A stretch of DNA of 64,000 nucleotides from Mesobacillus campisalis (GTDB lineage Bacteria; Bacillota; Bacilli; Bacillales; Cytobacillaceae): contig NZ_LAYY01000100.1 in assembly GCF_000986785.1 (NCBI RefSeq), positions 52,376 through 116,375 of the forward strand. The letters run 5' to 3'. A model generated the notes under the pieces. It saw only the letters and a list, made by a program, of their open reading frames with translations, made no database searches and was not told where the DNA came from. Made by a program: the position numbers and the translations under genes. Shown piece by piece: positions 8,396-20,577 of the stretch. Every line of letters begins with the position of its first letter. The first letter of the stretch is position 1.

Positions 8396-10078
8396 TTAAT
8401 CCTCCCTGTACTTATCCTGTAGAAGCAGTAGGAATACACTGGATGTCCATGTAAAGGAGGTATCGACAAGCCCCTTCCCTGTGAACGGGTCAAAGTTCTC
8501 CGCCATTCCCCCCGAGAGCGTGACATCAAGAAATTTATCCCTTAGCCGGTTTCCGGTTTCTTCATATCCATAATTTTTTAATGCATCAATAAAAAGGTAC
8601 ATGACAGGTGCCCAGATTGGGCCGAGCCAATAGCCGTCTTCCCGGTAATATTCGCTGCCGGGGCTCTCCGTTGCCAGGCCAAATTCGGTTTCAAACCGGG
8701 TTTCGATATCTGAGACTAGCCCAGCCAGGACCTCTTTATCCAACCGATAGCCGATCATGGCAGGCAGCCTGAGAATCAAGCTTGACCGGATCTTTATCTT
8801 ATCCCCATCCTTTCCGACTCGCCCATAGAAGCCTTCCGCATCTAAAAGTCTCTCCATCAGCAGGCTATATAGGGAGTCGGCCTGTGCTTTGAACCTTTTT
8901 TCCTCGTCTTGCTCACCCAGCATCCCCGCAAAGGTGGAAAGGATATCATAGGAGCGGATTAGGAAGCTTGCAAGATCTGGGGCTTCGACAGGCAGCCCGA
9001 CATGGAATAACGAAGCATTGTCCCATCCCGAGTCATTCCCATGCTTATAGTAAGGGAGCCTCCCCTGGAGTGTTCGATGCCGTTCAAAGTAGTCCATCAC
9101 TTTTTTGGTAGATTCATAGACCTTCCTCAGCCGCTGTTCTTCCTTGAAATAATCATTTTTCTTCAACAATTTTTCATATGCAAATGCAAAAATCGGCGGC
9201 TTGATGCAATTGTACGAAAGGAACTTATCATTTACAAAATCAGGATAGGCGCCTGATTCATCCTGGGTGTCCATGAAGATGTTCAACTGTGCATAGGCAA
9301 GTTCCGGGTAGCATTCCCCAAGATTTAAGGCGTTAAAGCAATTGTCCCATGACCAGATATTATACATCCATAATTTCGACATATACATCGCATACTCTTT
9401 CAATGCTCCGTCTGGATGAACGACACTCGACCAGGTAATATAGGCGGCCCGCTCCAGGGAAGACTCGTATTCCGGTGCTTCGATTCCCCGGGACATGGAG
9501 GAAAACCATTGTTGATATAGCTTCTCAACTTGCCCCTTTCCTTCGCTGAAAGAAGGATAGCTCTTCTTTCGGTATACAGTCCGGTAGCTTTCCATCACGA
9601 AATGCCCTTTGCCCAGCCGCATTTCGATAAAATCATTCCCAATGATATTCCAGGGCGCATCGACCGTCCATTCCCCTGTCAGGTTAACGATCATCAGCTT
9701 TAGTTCCTTCGGATAAATGTGGTATTCACACATCCCGTCCTCGATTTCCATTAAAGAATCATACTTCCCTTTTGTCGCCCTCAGCCTTAGCTCTGCGTCC
9801 CTTACATCAATATGAAGAGTGTCTTCTTCGGCAATGATGATTTCCGCTGCCTTCTCTGCCCGACCTCTTATGTGGAAAGCCAGAGATACCTCGGCAGCAT
9901 GGATGTCAAACTGTGTTTCGATTCCATTTTCCAGGAGGTCAATCTTGAATAGGTTGGAGGGGGCATCATCGCCGCCATGTACATCTCTTAGAAACACATC
10001 TTCTGAATTTTTATCTTTAGAAATACAGAAATACGATCCAAATCGTGAAAAAGGTATCTCCCTAATGTCCAATCTCAT
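8396..10078 (-). CDS. GH63/MGH1-like glycoside hydrolase
   Basis: A 560-residue cytoplasmic enzyme (no signal peptide). The N-terminal third is beta-rich. From about 195 on it is an (alpha/alpha)6 barrel with the GH63/GH37-type landmarks SKLWMYNIWSWDNCFNALNL, YPDFVND, HGNDSGWDNASLF (probable acid Asp), EDGYWLGPIWAPVMYLF and MAENFDPFTGKGL (probable base Glu). Bacterial relatives are alpha-glycosidases such as mannosylglycerate hydrolase or YgjK-type enzymes. The substrate cannot be read from sequence. In this operon it may act after or beside the beta-galactosidase on a mixed alpha/beta oligosaccharide. GGGGAG precedes the ATG. Confidence 0.85.
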   Translation of the reverse strand: MRLDIREIPFSRFGSYFCISKDKNSEDVFLRDVHGGDDAPSNLFKIDLLENGIETQFDIHAAEVSLAFHIRGRAEKAAEIIIAEEDTLHIDVRDAELRLRATKGKYDSLMEIEDGMCEYHIYPKELKLMIVNLTGEWTVDAPWNIIGNDFIEMRLGKGHFVMESYRTVYRKKSYPSFSEGKGQVEKLYQQWFSSMSRGIEAPEYESSLERAAYITWSSVVHPDGALKEYAMYMSKLWMYNIWSWDNCFNALNLGECYPELAYAQLNIFMDTQDESGAYPDFVNDKFLSYNCIKPPIFAFAYEKLLKKNDYFKEEQRLRKVYESTKKVMDYFERHRTLQGRLPYYKHGNDSGWDNASLFHVGLPVEAPDLASFLIRSYDILSTFAGMLGEQDEEKRFKAQADSLYSLLMERLLDAEGFYGRVGKDGDKIKIRSSLILRLPAMIGYRLDKEVLAGLVSDIETRFETEFGLATESPGSEYYREDGYWLGPIWAPVMYLFIDALKNYGYEETGNRLRDKFLDVTLSGGMAENFDPFTGKGLVDTSFTWTSSVFLLLLQDKYRED

Positions 10079-10146
10079 TTTTTTCTCCCCGTTCTTTTAA
10101 CATACTGCGGAACATGTTCAAATAAGCAGGGTTTCCCCTGCCTATC

Positions 10147-13230
<3,084 letters not shown>

Positions 13231-14052
13231 TTACTTGATGGATCCGCTTAAACCTTCAACGATATACTTTTGTGCAAAGAAAAAGACAATTACGGGCGGG
13301 ATCACCATGACAAGCGTCATAGCCATAATCGGTATAATCTGCAGCTCGTGGAGCCCCTGGAAAGAGGCCAAACCCAGAGCCATTGTATATTTGGACTGGT
13401 CACTCAAATAAATGAGCGGACCGAGGTAATCATTCCAAACCAATATGATATTCAGCACCGCAACAAGGGTTAACGGCCCTTTCATAATCGGAAGGAAGAT
13501 TTTATAGAAGATCTGAAACTCATTTGCACCATCTATTCTTGCTGCATTTTCCAGGTCCTTAGGGATGTTCATTAAAAACTGCCGCAGCAAAAAGATGTTG
13601 TAGGCTGAACCAAAGAACGCCGGAACGATGAGAGGCTTTAACGTATTAATCCAGCCAAACATATTGAACTCCATATAAAGTGGAATCATTGTCACGTCCC
13701 ACGGAATCATCATCGTCGACAACAACAGGATAAAGAGAATATTCTTGAACTTAAAATCATATCTTGCAAAGCCATAGGCAACGAGGGAACAGGATATAAG
13801 CTGGCCAATCGTTGTCATCACTGTTACAATGACCGAGTTCTTGAAATAGACTCCAAAGGGCTGACTGTTCCATGCTTCGATAAAATTGCTGAACAGCGCG
13901 GCATCCGGAATGAACTTGGGCGGGTAGCTGAATACTTCCTGCTGTGTCTTAAGTGCTGTAATCAAGGCCCATAAAAAAGGAAACAGAAAGTAGAGTGAAA
14001 AAAGGACAAGCAGGGTGTAAACAATAATTTTATGCTTTCTGGTTATCTTCAT
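13231..14052 (-). CDS. Carbohydrate ABC transporter permease (MalG type)
   Basis: A 273-residue inner-membrane permease with six predicted segments, of the binding-protein-dependent CUT1 class. The cytoplasmic EAA loop that docks the ATPase is visible (DLENAARIDGANEFQIFYKIFLPIMKGPL). It follows the MalF-type permease by one base. No ATPase gene is in the operon, as is common in Bacillus, where a shared MsmX-type ATPase serves several CUT1 transporters. GGAGG precedes the ATG. Confidence 0.93.
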   Translation of the reverse strand: MKITRKHKIIVYTLLVLFSLYFLFPFLWALITALKTQQEVFSYPPKFIPDAALFSNFIEAWNSQPFGVYFKNSVIVTVMTTIGQLISCSLVAYGFARYDFKFKNILFILLLSTMMIPWDVTMIPLYMEFNMFGWINTLKPLIVPAFFGSAYNIFLLRQFLMNIPKDLENAARIDGANEFQIFYKIFLPIMKGPLTLVAVLNIILVWNDYLGPLIYLSDQSKYTMALGLASFQGLHELQIIPIMAMTLVMVIPPVIVFFFAQKYIVEGLSGSIK

Positions 14053-14053
14053 T

Positions 14054-14989
14054 TTATTTCCTCCCTCCTTTTTTTCCCTTTTTCACCTCAGTCTCATAAA
14101 ACACCCACGTAGAGGAAGTCTTAAAAATTAAGAGTGTCAATAGCAGGATAATGAGGAACATAAACCACGCATTAGCACTTGCATAACCTAGTTCGTGGTG
14201 TTTAAAAGCATTGTTATAGACAAACAACCCATAAAAATAGGTCGATTTCAATGGCCCTCCGCCTGTAAGGAGCAGGACCAGCGTCAATTGCTGCAACGCT
14301 GCAATAACTGATGTAATCACGTTAAACAGGATGGTAGGTGTAATGGAAGGTATGGTCACGCTGATGAACTGCCTGATTGGACCGGCCCCGTCGATGGAAG
14401 CTGCCTCATATAATTCATTGGGAATCCCTTTAATGTCTGTATAGAAAATCAGCATCATCGTTCCCACTCCCCATGCACTGGCAATGACGATCGTAACAAC
14501 GGCCCACTTTGGATCAATCAGCCAGCGCGGTCCCTCCATGCCAAGCAAGGAAAGCAAATAGTTTAAAACCCCATACTCCGAGTTGAAAATCCAGCCCCAT
14601 ATAATGGATACCGCTACACCCGAGACGACAGCAGGGAGATAGAAGATTGTCCTGAATATCTCCATTCCTTTAATTGGCTGCGTAATCAGAAGGGCCAGCA
14701 ATAAGGCAATAAACAGATTTAGCGGGACAAATATCAATGCGAATTTAAGAGTAATAAGGAGTGAATTATAGAACTGGGGATCTCCAGTGAACATCTTGGC
14801 AAAGTTCCCTATCCCCACAAATTCGGCATCCCCAGTGATGGGCCAATCAAAAAAACTCATGACCAACGAAAAAGCTAAAGGGCCAAGTGTAAACACTAAA
14901 TACCCAATAATCCAAGGTAAAATAAATAAATATGGCACTCTTTTACGGACCAGTGTGAAACCTGTATGTTTGTTTTTTTTAGTAAACAT
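14054..14989 (-). CDS. Carbohydrate ABC transporter permease (MalF type)
   Basis: A 311-residue permease, partner of the downstream MalG-type protein. Six membrane segments and an EAA loop (ELYEAASIDGAGPIRQFISVTIPSITP) are present. The frame stays open for another 41 codons upstream, but that stretch overlaps a hairpin and lacks a ribosome site. AAGAGGGAAATT stands before the ATG at 14989 (MFTKKNKHTGF), which I take as the start. It imports the oligosaccharide delivered by the lipoprotein encoded upstream. Confidence 0.92.
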   Translation of the reverse strand: MFTKKNKHTGFTLVRKRVPYLFILPWIIGYLVFTLGPLAFSLVMSFFDWPITGDAEFVGIGNFAKMFTGDPQFYNSLLITLKFALIFVPLNLFIALLLALLITQPIKGMEIFRTIFYLPAVVSGVAVSIIWGWIFNSEYGVLNYLLSLLGMEGPRWLIDPKWAVVTIVIASAWGVGTMMLIFYTDIKGIPNELYEAASIDGAGPIRQFISVTIPSITPTILFNVITSVIAALQQLTLVLLLTGGGPLKSTYFYGLFVYNNAFKHHELGYASANAWFMFLIILLLTLLIFKTSSTWVFYETEVKKGKKGGRK

Positions 14990-15068
14990 AATTTCCCTCT
15001 TGAGTTGGTTTGACCTATTGAATAAAAAGCCTCTGCCTTTTACCCAGGCCTGCTTAGTCCTGGATAAA

Positions 15069-15101
15069 GGGGATGGATCCTGAATGCATAGTACCATCCC
15101 C
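15069..15101. other. Hairpin between binding protein and permease genes
   Basis: GGGGATGG-N17-CCATCCCC lies 17 bases past the end of the binding-protein gene, on the minus strand followed by only a short T run. Such intercistronic hairpins usually stabilise the upstream binding-protein mRNA or attenuate readthrough, keeping binding protein in excess. A counterpart lies at 50368-50387 in the second sugar cluster. Confidence 0.55.
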
Positions 15102-15117
15102 GTGTGCATCATTGCCC

Positions 15118-16353
15118 CTACTTGACTACATCATTAATCACTTTCTTCGGCTCCATAAGTGTGCTTGGGTTGAATATCTGTTCGAACACGAGGCTTAAAT
15201 CCTCGGACAGGTTGCTCCAGTCATCGATTATAAAGGATGTAGGCGTATACCCTTCACTTTGTTCAAGCATGGAGTAAAACACCTTCTTTACAGGGTCCTC
15301 TGTTAACTTCTCTTCTTCAACTACATTCTTCAGCACTGGCAGTTCAAAAGACATTCTCTCCTTGTTTGCCTGCTCACCAGTCCAGAACTCCATGAACCTG
15401 AAAGCTTCTTCCTTATGTTTGGAATCCTTGGACATGGCAATCCCCGACGAACTGACAATGCTTGCACTTTCGTTATTTCCAAACGCCGGGATTTCGACTA
15501 CCCCATAATTAATGCCGGCTTCTTCGAACGCGGAAAGATACCAGGCACCGTTAATGAACATGCCGACCCTTCCTGATTTCATCTCTGTATCTCCCCAGCC
15601 TTCCGTCGTAATCGCTATGCCTTCTTTCAGCATGGACTGGAACATTTCAAATGTCTGAATCGATTCAGGGGAATTCAGGTTTCCTTCAAGTTTTCCTTCA
15701 CCATCAACATAGGAAGCGCCATTGCCCCATAAAAACATTTCAAAATCATATGGATCCGGCTGCCCTGGGAAGGCAAACCCTGTAATTTTCTTATCCTTAT
15801 CCGTCAGCTTTTCCGCTGTTTCCTGAAAGTCTTCCCATGTCCACCCAGATTCCGGATATTCAAGCCCTTTTTCATCAAATAGGTCTTTATTATAGTAAAC
15901 AACGTGGGTCGTGTATCCCACAGGGAGCCCTAGGATTTCTTCTCCTACAGAATTATAGTTCCATAACGTTTCATAAAAGTTTTCCTTATATTCTTCTCCC
16001 TTGTCCTTGATATAGGAATCAAGTGGCTCAAGCGCATTTTGATACTGCGGATAATTCCACATGTACATCACGTCTGGAGCATCTTTGGCACCCATACCCG
16101 CCGTTATTTTCGTGTCATACTCGCTTCCATAAGCTTCTAAAACTACTTTTATATCTTTATTTTCAGCATTGAATTGATCAATCAGCTTTTGCTGCAATTT
16201 AACATCATCACCAACATCCCAAGTCGCAAACCTTAAAGTCACCTTGCCGTCTTCCGTCTTTGTCGCATTCGAACCGGTAGAACTGCAGGCCGAGACTATC
16301 AGTGATGCGGCAACCAATAACACAACAAAAAAATGCATTTTGGATAATTTCAT
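15118..16353 (-). CDS. ABC transporter sugar-binding lipoprotein
   Basis: A 411-residue extracellular solute-binding protein (family 1, CUT1 class). The signal peptide ends in a lipobox (IVSAC, Cys about 23), so the mature protein is lipid-anchored outside the membrane. The body shows the usual SBP segments (LRFATWDVGDDVKLQQKLIDQFNAEN, MYMWNYPQYQNALEPLDSYI, VGMFINGAWYLSAFEEAG). As first gene of the operon it captures the sugar, probably a galactoside, that the permeases import. AGGAGGGATAAT precedes the ATG. Transcription starts at the LacI-operator promoter just upstream. Confidence 0.93.
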   Translation of the reverse strand: MKLSKMHFFVVLLVAASLIVSACSSTGSNATKTEDGKVTLRFATWDVGDDVKLQQKLIDQFNAENKDIKVVLEAYGSEYDTKITAGMGAKDAPDVMYMWNYPQYQNALEPLDSYIKDKGEEYKENFYETLWNYNSVGEEILGLPVGYTTHVVYYNKDLFDEKGLEYPESGWTWEDFQETAEKLTDKDKKITGFAFPGQPDPYDFEMFLWGNGASYVDGEGKLEGNLNSPESIQTFEMFQSMLKEGIAITTEGWGDTEMKSGRVGMFINGAWYLSAFEEAGINYGVVEIPAFGNNESASIVSSSGIAMSKDSKHKEEAFRFMEFWTGEQANKERMSFELPVLKNVVEEEKLTEDPVKKVFYSMLEQSEGYTPTSFIIDDWSNLSEDLSLVFEQIFNPSTLMEPKKVINDVVK

Positions 16354-16381
16354 ATTATCCCTCCTAGTAGTTTATAAGATT

Positions 16382-16435
16382 ATTATAAGGTGGTTTTAGT
16401 AAAAGTAAAGGCTTTCATTAAAATTTTTACTAAAA
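16382..16435 (-). promoter_or_regulatory. Operon promoter with paired LacI-type operators
   Basis: On the minus strand a -10 TATAAT (16387-16382) lies 16 bases from a -35 TTTACT (16409-16404). Two copies of the palindrome TTTTAGTAAAA/TTTTACTAAAA sit at 16394-16404, in the promoter spacer, and at 16425-16435, upstream of the -35. Their centres are 31 bases apart (three turns). A degenerate cre-like TGAAAGCCTTTACT (two mismatches) lies between them at 16417-16404. The layout fits direct repression by the operon's LacI protein. Confidence 0.6.
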
Positions 16436-16472
16436 CACCAGGCTGTCTTCCTCTATGTAAAAAAAACAAGAA

Positions 16473-16501
16473 AAAAACGCCGCGATTTTCGCGGCGTTAC
16501 T
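16473..16501. terminator. Terminator of M28 aminopeptidase gene
   Basis: AACGCCGCGA-TTT-TCGCGGCGTT followed on the minus strand by a T-rich run. Confidence 0.88.
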
Positions 16502-16513
16502 TCTCAGACATAA

Positions 16514-17902
16514 TTACTTGTTTAGTGCTGGCACGTCTTTCCTGACGACATCGAACAATCCGGCTCCGATGATGTCGAGGGCGGATTTCATTCTTTCAGG
16601 TGAGACATTGTCTTCGATTGTGTCCTGCGGTGTATGGTAGACTTTCTCGATATGGTAGACTAGCGGATTCCAGCTGTCGACTCCCATCCAGATGAACAAG
16701 GCGGCTGGGATGCCGGCCTGATGGAATGGAACATGGTCGCTTGAACCGAATGTGCCTGGAAGGATATCGGAATTTCCAAGTCGGGCTCCGGCAGCCACTG
16801 TCGAGTCAGTGATAACATTTCTGCTGCCATCCGGCGTCATCGCATACAGGTTCTTCGCTGGTTCATAGCTTGTGGCAACCATGTCCGGAACGAAGACCGC
16901 TTCAATATTGTCGCGCTGTTTTTGATCTAATTGATTCACATAATGTCTCGCACCAAGCAGGCCGCGCTCTTCGGAACCAAAGGCGATGAATTTCAGCTCT
17001 TTATCGGTGTTATAGCCTTTATACACACGTGCAAGCTCCAGCATCAGACCCACTCCGGAAGCATTGTCATTCCCGCCAGGCGCGCCAACGACGCTGTCAT
17101 GGTGGGCTCCGAGAATAACTTCCTTTGTATCTGCTGTTTTCACCTTAGGAGCTTTAGTGGCAATGACGTTAACAGATTGCAGATTGCTGAAATGCTCTGC
17201 TGTCAGGCTGATTTCAACCGGCCCTTCCGCCAGCTTCTCTCTCAGCCATTCCCCCTGGATAAACGCCGCTCCAAAGACCGGGATGTCAACATTAGTAGTC
17301 AAGCTTGGATTGAATGTCTGACCGTAGTTTCCGCGGCTTCCGACAAGGCTTTGCAGGATGACACCTGCCGCACCGGATTTAACTGCATTGTCAACTTGTG
17401 TACGGTATCCAGCTGTAGTCGAGGCTCTTGGCATCACAACAATCTTTCCTGCGGTATCAGCCGGGAAATCAGAAAGACTGCCTCCACCTTCTACAAAGAT
17501 CACTTCTCCAGTGACTGCTTCCTTGCTCACCTTTCCATTCGGAGAAGCGGCCATCTGCCATTTCGTTCCATCGGCAAGAGCAACTTGTGCTATGTACTGG
17601 TCGGCAACCGGGAAGTATTGATATTCTACGTCATAGCCATAGCCCTTCAGGACGTTGGCAATGTACTCAGCGGACTCATGCTCCGCTTGAAGCCCCCCAG
17701 GTCGAGGGCCAATTTCTTCTGACAGATAGCGCACATGCTCGATTGCCCGTGCAGAGTCAACCCTGGCCACCACTTTCTGATCCTGTGAATAAGCCGATTT
17801 GCCGCTGCTTCCGTCAGCAGCCGCAATCCCGACTGGACCGAAGGCCATTGATAAGGCTAAAAGTGAAGCTGCTACCTTTATCCCCATTTTTCGTAAAACC
17901 AT
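16514..17902 (-). CDS. Secreted M28 family aminopeptidase with PA domain
   Basis: About 462 residues with a signal peptide (ends GIAAADG, about 30). A PA insert lies at about 120-235 (GKIVVMPRASTTAGYRTQVDNAVKSGAAGVILQ). The M28 dizinc catalytic domain carries AHHDSVVGAPGGNDNASG (first His and bridging Asp), GSEERGLLGARHY (Glu pair) and SDHVPFHQAGIPAALF (final His). It resembles B. subtilis YwaD, an extracellular leucine aminopeptidase. GGGAGGGAAAAGC points to the ATG at 17902, not the upstream in-frame ATG. A paralog lies at 61073. Confidence 0.92.
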   Translation of the reverse strand: MVLRKMGIKVAASLLALSMAFGPVGIAAADGSSGKSAYSQDQKVVARVDSARAIEHVRYLSEEIGPRPGGLQAEHESAEYIANVLKGYGYDVEYQYFPVADQYIAQVALADGTKWQMAASPNGKVSKEAVTGEVIFVEGGGSLSDFPADTAGKIVVMPRASTTAGYRTQVDNAVKSGAAGVILQSLVGSRGNYGQTFNPSLTTNVDIPVFGAAFIQGEWLREKLAEGPVEISLTAEHFSNLQSVNVIATKAPKVKTADTKEVILGAHHDSVVGAPGGNDNASGVGLMLELARVYKGYNTDKELKFIAFGSEERGLLGARHYVNQLDQKQRDNIEAVFVPDMVATSYEPAKNLYAMTPDGSRNVITDSTVAAGARLGNSDILPGTFGSSDHVPFHQAGIPAALFIWMGVDSWNPLVYHIEKVYHTPQDTIEDNVSPERMKSALDIIGAGLFDVVRKDVPALNK

Positions 17903-18074
17903 GCTTTTCCCTCCCATTAGTTGGCTTGCTGGAAACTAGCAACCCCCAGATTCTTACATCCATATCGTAGTTCACAAGAATGAGAGGGTACAAGCTACTA
18001 AGTTACCAATTTTCTAAATATTATAAATTGAAATCTAGGGCTTCTTTACCTCTACAGTCTTTTTTAAAAATAAA

Positions 18075-18104
18075 GGAACCAACCTCCCTTCCCCTCCGTC
18101 TAAC
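18075..18104 (+). promoter_or_regulatory. ECF-type promoter of the sigma operon
   Basis: GGAACC (18075-18080), 16 bases, then CGTCTAAC (18097-18104). This is the -35 AAC / -10 CGTC pattern of Bacillus ECF sigma factors, 26 bases before the chosen start, so the sigma gene is probably autoregulated. Confidence 0.72.
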
Positions 18105-18129
18105 GTTTGAGAAAAAAGGGGTGAGAGAA

Positions 18130-18693
18130 ATGTCCGTAAGGGATACGGAAACAGCCGGGCTCCCTGTCTTTGTGACAAAGGATGATGTTTTAACCTGGCT
18201 GATGGAGGAATACGGCGACATGGTGGTCAGGCTGGCCTTTACATATGTGAAGCAGACACAGCTGGCGGAGGATATTTCACAGGAGGTGTTCATCAGCTGT
18301 TACCACCATTTGGATGAGTTTCAGAATAAATCCTCCTATAAAACATGGATTTACCGAATTACCGTGAACAAATGCAAAGACATGCTGCGCAGCTGGTCGT
18401 ACAAAAACATTGCCTATAAGGATAAGCTTTTGTCGCTTTTTCAAAGCGGCTCCAAATCGGCCGAAGACCAAATGCTTGCAGACGAAGATCGGGAGGAAAT
18501 CTTTGAGCAGGTTTTGCGCCTGCCCGTTAAACTAAGGGAAGTAATCATCCTATTTTATTATGAAGAACTGTCGATCCTGGAAATTTCGCAAATGCTGAAC
18601 CTGAACAGCAGCACGGTAAAAACAAGGCTTCACCGCGGAAGAACAGCCTTGCAAACGAAAATGGAGGGAGCTGGTATTCATGGATCCGTTTAA
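18130..18693 (+). CDS. ECF RNA polymerase sigma factor
   Basis: A 187-residue sigma-70 group 4 factor. Region 2 (about 25-95) includes MVVRLAFTYVKQTQLAEDISQEVFISCYHHLDEF and the melting segment KTWIYRITVNKCKDMLR. Region 4 (about 120-180) has REVIILFYYEELSILEISQMLNLNSSTVKTRLHRGR. The frame opens at 17980, but a purine-rich GGGGTGAGAGAA and the ECF promoter at 18075-18104 both place the start at 18130. Its stop overlaps the next gene by 14 bases. The stimulus is unknown. It resembles SigV/SigW-type factors in length but I cannot assign an ortholog. Confidence 0.9.
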   Translation: MSVRDTETAGLPVFVTKDDVLTWLMEEYGDMVVRLAFTYVKQTQLAEDISQEVFISCYHHLDEFQNKSSYKTWIYRITVNKCKDMLRSWSYKNIAYKDKLLSLFQSGSKSAEDQMLADEDREEIFEQVLRLPVKLREVIILFYYEELSILEISQMLNLNSSTVKTRLHRGRTALQTKMEGAGIHGSV

Positions 18694-19732
18694 GTACCCA
18701 AAGGGCCATCCCGAATTAAAGCAGCTGCATTTTGATGAAAAGAACAAGCAAAGAGTTTGGACTGCCGTGAAAACAGAGGATCTTCCGATAAGAAAAGCAA
18801 AAAACAAATTGGCGATTTCCGGAATAGCCGCAGCGGCCTTGCTTGCCTTGCTCATTGGCACCGCCAATTTTACACCGGCCATGGTTAAGGTTGCCGCCAA
18901 GATTCCTTATTTCAGCGTGTTTATCAAGCAGGAAGAATATAAAATGGCGCTGAACTCCGTTGTTTTTGATGTGCTTAACGGAAAGCCGTATGACCTTCGA
19001 AACCTGAAAGTGTCTGTCCCCAAAAAGGAAATAACGATATGGTTCGGAGGCACAAAAGCGGAAGTCAAGGCGATTGAGGAAGAAATCGTGCCCGCCATCG
19101 ATACTTCCCTAAAGGAAAACAACTTCGGCTCCTACAAAATTGAGGTTATCAGGGACAAAGTCGTCTACGACCCGGTTCATGAAGGGACCCCTGAGGAGGA
19201 GAAGTACACCGAAGACAGTATGGCATTGAGAAAAAGCATTAATGAACAGCTTGAAAGACACAACTATGAACTTGCCTTTCCCGTCGAGGCAAGAATCAAC
19301 TCATTTGAAAAGTACATCTATGTCGCCATCCCAAAAACCGAAACGAGGCTGGAGGAGCTGGAAGAGCTTCTGCATTCGACGGCCGCCCCATACGGCAGCG
19401 ACTTTAAGCTAGACATCCGCAAAATCGACATGGCCGCCCGCGAACAGGAAATTCGCTGGGATGAGAGGGGAATTATGAGCATCTTGGCAGGCGGACTTAT
19501 GGAAAACAAAGAGTTCAAAGTAAAAGGCTTTTCGTATTCCTTCCACCCCCTGCCACTGCAGATTAAAATTAAGACATCGGTAAAATCGACCGACCCCCAA
19601 GCCAGGGAAATTGCCGACAGAATAGAGGAAGAAATCGCCACCTTCATTCAAACCGATGAAGTCACCAAAAATGTCCGTAGCGACCCATACGAAGTAATCA
19701 TCCTCGGCAAAGACAAAAAACAAATCAATTGA
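18680..19732 (+). CDS. Membrane-anchored putative anti-sigma factor (DUF4030-like)
   Basis: A 350-residue protein that overlaps the sigma gene end, with GGAGGGAG before its ATG. A cytoplasmic N-terminus of about 45 residues precedes one membrane helix (about 46-65, ISGIAAAALLALLIGTANF) and a large external part. That part has repeated alpha-beta segments (LKVSVPKKEITIWFGGTKAEVKAIEEEIVPAID; YIYVAIPKTETRLEELEELLHS; LQIKIKTSVKSTDPQAREIADRIEEEIATF). Position, coupling and topology fit an anti-sigma factor. No zinc-binding HxxxCxxC motif is visible, so it is not the classic ZAS type. The external region resembles DUF4030/DUF4179-type proteins. Confidence 0.78.
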   Translation: MDPFKYPKGHPELKQLHFDEKNKQRVWTAVKTEDLPIRKAKNKLAISGIAAAALLALLIGTANFTPAMVKVAAKIPYFSVFIKQEEYKMALNSVVFDVLNGKPYDLRNLKVSVPKKEITIWFGGTKAEVKAIEEEIVPAIDTSLKENNFGSYKIEVIRDKVVYDPVHEGTPEEEKYTEDSMALRKSINEQLERHNYELAFPVEARINSFEKYIYVAIPKTETRLEELEELLHSTAAPYGSDFKLDIRKIDMAAREQEIRWDERGIMSILAGGLMENKEFKVKGFSYSFHPLPLQIKIKTSVKSTDPQAREIADRIEEEIATFIQTDEVTKNVRSDPYEVIILGKDKKQIN

Positions 19733-19757
19733 AGCAGGGGTTTCCTGCCTCATGGAA

Positions 19758-19791
19758 AAAAGGGCAAGGGCGTGAATCCCTTGTCCTTTTG
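19758..19791. terminator. Convergent terminator
   Basis: AAAAAAGGGCAAGGG-CGTGAAT-CCCTTGTCCTTTT lies between the convergent anti-sigma and SDR genes and can serve both; it contains one mismatch. Confidence 0.7.
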
Positions 19792-20577
19792 CTAAACATC
19801 CATCTCCCAGCGTTCCTGCTCGGTTTTCTTCAGCTGCTTTTCTGTTTCTTCGGGATAAACCGTGCGGAATTTGTGGGAATCAGCGGGAATGATTTCAATC
19901 ATTTTTTCAACCATACTCTCCGGGTCGAACTGGTTCTTCAGCCCCTCCTGCTGTTTGAGAATATCCTCTTTTTTCGTGAAGTTCTTTTCATCATCAAACC
20001 ATTTCCAGATTTCCTCGCCGCTACGATCATTGAATCCCGTGTCAAAAGCACCCGGGTTGATGGTCGCCACCTTGACTCCAAAACTCTCAAGTTCCGATTT
20101 CATCGTTAGCGCAATCCCTTCTATCGCATGCTTGGTCGCTGTATACGGGCCGACATACGGTGTGGCCGAGATTCCTGCCATGGAGCTCATGAACACAATT
20201 TTGCCGTTCCCTTTTTTCACCAGCTTGCTGGCGGCAAGCTGCACCGTTTCAAGGGTGGCGAACACATTCACTTCAAACAGGGCGCGGACGCGGTCCATCG
20301 GAACCTCTGCGAGCGGCCCGCCTTCATTGATCGCCGCATTGGCGACAAACACGTCAAAATCATAGTCCGCGATTTGCACCCGGTCCCTTTCATTGGTGAT
20401 ATCGAGCTTGAACACTTCAAGATCAAGCCCCTCCTCCCGCGCTTCCCTTAGGAGAGCGGTTTTCTGAGGCGTAATTTCCGTTGTGGCAATCACCCTGTAG
20501 CCTTTCCTGGCAAGCCCGAGCGCTGCCCCTTTGCCAAGCCCGCTCCCTCCGCCTGTTATAAAAATTGTTTTGCTCAC
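19792..20577 (-). CDS. SDR family oxidoreductase
   Basis: A 261-residue classical short-chain dehydrogenase. It has the nucleotide-binding TGGGSGLGKG (7-16), an NAA motif (VANAAINEGG), the catalytic Ser (VFMSSMAG) and YTATKHAIEG (catalytic Tyr and Lys). The absence of an Asp after beta-2 and the presence of TT in VIATTEITPQ suggest NADP preference. C-terminal residues 195-261 (SGEEIWKWFDDEKNFTKKEDIL) are typical of bacterial SDRs with unknown alcohol/ketone substrates. Single gene with its own ribosome site (GGAGGGATTAGT). Confidence 0.9.
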   Translation of the reverse strand: MSKTIFITGGGSGLGKGAALGLARKGYRVIATTEITPQKTALLREAREEGLDLEVFKLDITNERDRVQIADYDFDVFVANAAINEGGPLAEVPMDRVRALFEVNVFATLETVQLAASKLVKKGNGKIVFMSSMAGISATPYVGPYTATKHAIEGIALTMKSELESFGVKVATINPGAFDTGFNDRSGEEIWKWFDDEKNFTKKEDILKQQEGLKNQFDPESMVEKMIEIIPADSHKFRTVYPEETEKQLKKTEQERWEMDV

